64,000 bases of DNA from Cryobacterium sp. CG_9.6 (lineage in GTDB: Bacteria; Actinomycetota; Actinomycetes; Actinomycetales; Microbacteriaceae). Each line of letters starts with the position of its first letter. The stretch's first letter is position 1. Both the position numbers and the translations under genes were made by a program. A model generated the notes under the pieces. That model was not told where the DNA came from. It was given only the letters and a program-made list of their open reading frames with translations, and made no database searches. Below are positions 61,190-64,000 of the stretch, piece after piece. Location of the stretch: positions 1,922,001 to 1,986,000 of the forward strand of contig NZ_JARXUZ010000001.1 of the NCBI RefSeq assembly GCF_029893365.1, read 5' to 3'.

Positions 61190-62425
61190 ATGACCAAGAA
61201 GATTGTTATTACTGGAATCGGCGCAACCACGCCACTCGGCGGTACCGCCTCCGACACCTGGGCAGCGCTGCTCGCCGGTGAATCGGGTGCAACCACCCTG
61301 AAACAGGGATGGGTTGCCCAAACCCAAATACCCGTCACTTTTGCGGCTCAAGCAAAAGTACACTCGAGCACCATTCTCGAACGTTTCGAGATCAAGCGTC
61401 TCGATCCCTCAAGCCAATTCGCACTGATCGCAGGCCGCGAAGCCTGGGCGGATGCAGGATCCCCCGAGGCAGAACCCGATCGAGTTGCTGTGGACTGGGC
61501 CACCGGAATTGGCGGCGTGTGGACCCTGCTCGATGCGTGGGATACGTTGCGAGAACGCGGCCCCCGCCGAGTTCTTCCCATGACCGTCCCCATGCTGATG
61601 CCCAATGGGCCGGCAGCTGCCGTCGGTATGGATCTGCACGCTCGTGCTGGCATCACCACCGTCGTTTCTGCCTGTGCCTCGAGCACGGAAGCATTGGTCA
61701 ACGCCTATAACCGCCTTCAGGCGGGTCTGGCCGACATCGTGATTGCCGGCGGGTCCGAGGCGGCCATTCACCCGTTACCCATCGCGGCCTTCGCGGCCAT
61801 GCACGCACTCTCCACCCGTAACGATGACCCTGCCACCGCGAGTCGTCCCTATGACGTGTCTCGAGACGGATTTGTGCTTGGCGAGGGTGCGGCCGCGCTC
61901 ATCGTCGAGACCGAAGAGCATGCGAAGGCGCGTGGCGCTCACATCTATGCTGAACTCGTCGGTGGCGCCGTCAACAGCGATGCCTATCACATCACAGCCC
62001 CGGATCCGGAGGGCACTGCCGCCGCACGTGCCATGATCACGACTGTGCAGCGTGCGGGTGCTGAGCTGTCCGACGTGTCACACATTAATGCGCACGCCAC
62101 CAGCACGCCTGTGGGAGACATTGCCGAGTACAACGCTCTGCGCCGCGTCTTCGGTGACCTTCTTGATGGTATTCCGGTGTCTGCTACCAAGGCGTCGACC
62201 GGTCACCTCCTGGGAGGAGCAGGTGCTCTCGAGGCCTTCTTCACCGTGAAGGCACTGGCGGAGCGCACCGCTCCCCCGACGATCAACCTCGTGGATCAGG
62301 ATCCGGCAATCCCCCTCGACGTCGTAACGTCACCTCGAGTCCTCCCGGCCGGAGACCTGCTTGCCCTGAGCAACTCGTTCGGATTCGGCGGCCATAACGC
62401 TGTCGTCGCCTTCCGCTCGGTCTAG
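61190..62425 (+). CDS. fabF: 3-oxoacyl-ACP synthase II
   Basis: The 411-aa condensing enzyme elongates acyl-ACP chains. Catalytic Cys is in VSACASSTEAL, and His residues are in NAHATSTPVGD and ATGHLLGG-type KASTGHLLGGAGALE; NSFGFGGHNAVV closes the protein. It ends the fab cluster. Confidence 0.95.
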   Translation: MTKKIVITGIGATTPLGGTASDTWAALLAGESGATTLKQGWVAQTQIPVTFAAQAKVHSSTILERFEIKRLDPSSQFALIAGREAWADAGSPEAEPDRVAVDWATGIGGVWTLLDAWDTLRERGPRRVLPMTVPMLMPNGPAAAVGMDLHARAGITTVVSACASSTEALVNAYNRLQAGLADIVIAGGSEAAIHPLPIAAFAAMHALSTRNDDPATASRPYDVSRDGFVLGEGAAALIVETEEHAKARGAHIYAELVGGAVNSDAYHITAPDPEGTAAARAMITTVQRAGAELSDVSHINAHATSTPVGDIAEYNALRRVFGDLLDGIPVSATKASTGHLLGGAGALEAFFTVKALAERTAPPTINLVDQDPAIPLDVVTSPRVLPAGDLLALSNSFGFGGHNAVVAFRSV

Positions 62426-62509
62426 AGCCACGACTGGCCTGGCCGTTAGCTGAGCAATTGCTCCATATCGGTCAGGCCAAACTGGCGGGCAACCGCGAGA
62501 AGCTTCAGA

Positions 62510-63031
62510 TCAGCCCACTTTGTGCAGCCACACCACTGAATTGGCATCACTGGCCTGACGGAAGGGCTCAAGTTCGTCGTCCCAGGCCTGACCCAGTGCG
62601 AGGCGCAGTTCGCGGTGCAGCTCGAGGGCATTCGTTCCCGCGATCTCTAAGGCATAGCGAATCCGATCCTCCGGAATAACGAAGTTTCCGGCAGTGTCGG
62701 TCTGTGCATAAAAAATGCCGAGATCCGGGGTGTTCAGCCACCGTCCACCATCGGTGCCGAAACCGGCGTCCTCCGTGACTTCGAAGCGCAGATGCTTCCA
62801 ACCGTGCAGGGCAGAGGCGAGTGCGGCCCCGGTTCCCCGGTCACCTTCCCAGTAATATTCGGCACGCTGGGACCCCATGAGCATGGGCTGGTCGGCCCAG
62901 TCAAAGTTCACAGCCTCTCCGAGGGCGCGACCGGCGGCCCATTCAACATGTGGACACAGCGCGCGGGGTGAGGAGTGCACGTAAAGCACACCCCGCGCGG
63001 TTGGTGCCCGACGGGTTTGTGTGTCAACCAT
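62510..63031 (-). CDS. DUF3145 protein
   Basis: The 173-aa protein belongs to an actinobacterial family of unknown function that is often encoded beside fabF. It has TARGVLYVHSSPRALCPHVEWA, NTPDLGIFYAQTD, VIPEDRIRYALE and ends WLHKVG, matching the usual family end, so it is full length. It is soluble and converges on fabF. Confidence 0.9.
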   Translation of the reverse strand: MVDTQTRRAPTARGVLYVHSSPRALCPHVEWAAGRALGEAVNFDWADQPMLMGSQRAEYYWEGDRGTGAALASALHGWKHLRFEVTEDAGFGTDGGRWLNTPDLGIFYAQTDTAGNFVIPEDRIRYALEIAGTNALELHRELRLALGQAWDDELEPFRQASDANSVVWLHKVG

Positions 63032-63200
63032 TTTTCATCTCCGTTCCTGTGAGGTGCGTCTTCCCCAACGACCTCTGAACGAAAATCACGACACTGCTGT
63101 CATTACGTGAATTATGCCGCACTCTGCTGATAAATCGCAATGGCGTTGGACATTCGGGAAATTTGGGCAACCATGCCCCGCACTGAACCAGACGGGAGCC

Positions 63201-64000
63201 CTATTTGGCGTCGGCGTAGCTCGTGACCGTGGCCACTGTCAGGAGAAAATCAACGGGGAAGTCACCGAACAGGAGCCGCCCGGCGGTCGCCGCCGCAGCC
63301 GTGACAATGCCGGCAACCTGCTGTGCCAGTGCAACGGGAGTGTGCACGATCACCTCGTCGTGCAGGAAGAACACAAGGTGGGGTGCGCGATCGAATCGAG
63401 CGTCGACGGACTGTAGCAACCAGAGCTGCTTGCGCACTTCGGCCATCCAGCAGAGCGCCCATTCTGCGGCGGTGCCCTGAACGATAAAATTCCGTGTGAA
63501 ACGTCCCCAATCCCGCGACTGGCTGCGCGCGCGCCGCTCGTCGGTGCTCGTTGCCCCCGGCTCGTACGCCCGTGCCTGCACATCATGCCACTCGCGTGCC
63601 GGCAATGGAGAGGACCGACCGAGCCGTGTCGTGACGACCTCGCCCCGTTCACCCGTGCGAGCCGCCGCCTCGGTGAGACCAATGGCGCGCGGATACGCTT
63701 TGGCCAGCCGCGGCAGGAGACGACCACTTTCTCCGGTTGTCGCCCCATACATTGCACCGAGCATCGCAACCTTTGCATGGGCGCGAGTATCGATGACACC
63801 GCTGGCCACAATGCCGTCATAGAGATCTGCACCCCGCCCTGCATCGGCCATCTGCAGGTCACGGGACAGTGCGGCGAGGATCCTCGGTTCCAGCTGGGAC
63901 GCATCCGCCACGACAAAGGCCCACCCTTCGTCGGCGACAACGGCACCGCGAACCTGTTTGGGTAGTTGAAGCGCTCCACCGCCCCGTGCCGCCCACCGGC
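63201..64000 (-). CDS. Family A DNA polymerase, C-terminal part (bifunctional exonuclease/polymerase type)
   Basis: About 266 C-terminal residues are visible; the N-terminus lies beyond base 64000. Family A motifs are seen: motif A in VVADASQLEPRIL (metal Asp), an O-helix-like segment around AHAKVAMLGAMYG and motif C as FFLHDEVIVHTP (His-Asp-Glu). This fits the shorter actinobacterial PolA-like proteins annotated as bifunctional 3'-5' exonuclease/DNA polymerase rather than standard PolA, because the fingers region is reduced. Confidence 0.85.
   Translation of the reverse strand, partial: RWAARGGGALQLPKQVRGAVVADEGWAFVVADASQLEPRILAALSRDLQMADAGRGADLYDGIVASGVIDTRAHAKVAMLGAMYGATTGESGRLLPRLAKAYPRAIGLTEAAARTGERGEVVTTRLGRSSPLPAREWHDVQARAYEPGATSTDERRARSQSRDWGRFTRNFIVQGTAAEWALCWMAEVRKQLWLLQSVDARFDRAPHLVFFLHDEVIVHTPVALAQQVAGIVTAAAATAGRLLFGDFPVDFLLTVATVTSYADAK

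Noticed and set aside
62446..62512. Protein-like sequence beyond the DUF3145 stop (ADLKLLAVARQFGL... in a shifted frame)
   Set aside because: The family normally ends at WLHKVG or similar, so the protein is complete; the extra frame is short and probably chance.
1..64000. CRISPR arrays, insertion sequences, classical defence systems
   Set aside because: No regularly spaced repeats, cas genes, transposase frames or terminal inverted repeats were found; the 16-bp repeats are adjacent and have no spacers.

Overview
The window comes from a high-GC actinobacterium, most probably a member of the Microbacteriaceae (Micrococcales). The evidence is gene content and order: ctaC/ctaD, sigA-murT-gatD, parC/parE, lpdA-sucB, lipB-lipA-DUF4191-RDD-glnA, glnA2-glnE and fasR-fabD-fabH-acpP-fabF, together with proteins of families typical of actinobacteria (DUF3043, DUF3145, DUF4191, DUF7455, PAC2). 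The genus cannot be fixed from the sequence alone. Most of the 64 kb is conserved core chromosome, with two accessory islands.

Layout: 1-4.3 kb carries cytochrome oxidase subunits I (cut by the window edge) and II, an A-type Fe-S carrier and an M20 dipeptidase. 4.3-17.2 kb carries DUF3043, a phosphodiesterase, the type II topoisomerase pair, DUF7455, the sigA-murT-gatD operon, an MFS transporter and a PAC2 protein. 17.3-28.05 kb carries a leucyl aminopeptidase, E3 and E2 of the 2-oxoacid dehydrogenases, a broken pseudokinase gene, lipoate synthesis genes that serve E2, DUF4191, an RDD protein and glnA with a GlnR-type box. 28.03-36.51 kb is an integrated mobile element. 36.6-49.4 kb carries glnE, glnA2, panB, map, ppgK, a serine hydrolase, RNase P RNA, a zinc-ribbon protein, a Nif3 protein and two GAF-ANTAR regulators. 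49.5-53.94 kb is a probable decayed island at a tRNA-Val gene, with an SGNH hydrolase, an unknown protein, a compact aconitase and a ferredoxin fragment. 54-64 kb carries a peroxiredoxin, aceE, the fatty-acid synthesis cluster, DUF3145 and the end of a DNA polymerase.

The most striking region is the 8.46-kb element in the 3' end of glnA. Exact 18-bp att cores flank it, and both copies still encode the end of GlnA. It has an integrase, a repressor, an excisionase-like protein, a translationally coupled run of tiny genes, a putative small terminase and a full-length tape measure protein. I see no large terminase, portal, capsid, tail tube or lysis gene. That is the profile of a phage satellite rather than a complete prophage, and a lone tape measure gene in such an element is unusual. 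Direct repeats 11 bp apart near both ends look like integrase arm sites.

The second point of interest is the MurT/GatD pair behind sigA. GatD has Gly where the catalytic Cys should be, and MurT has no cysteine at all and so no zinc ribbon. In a family known for B-type peptidoglycan, where the D-Glu alpha-carboxyl carries the cross-bridge, this suggests a changed function. The third is the 49.5-53.9 kb segment, bounded by a tRNA-Val gene and a partial copy of that gene.
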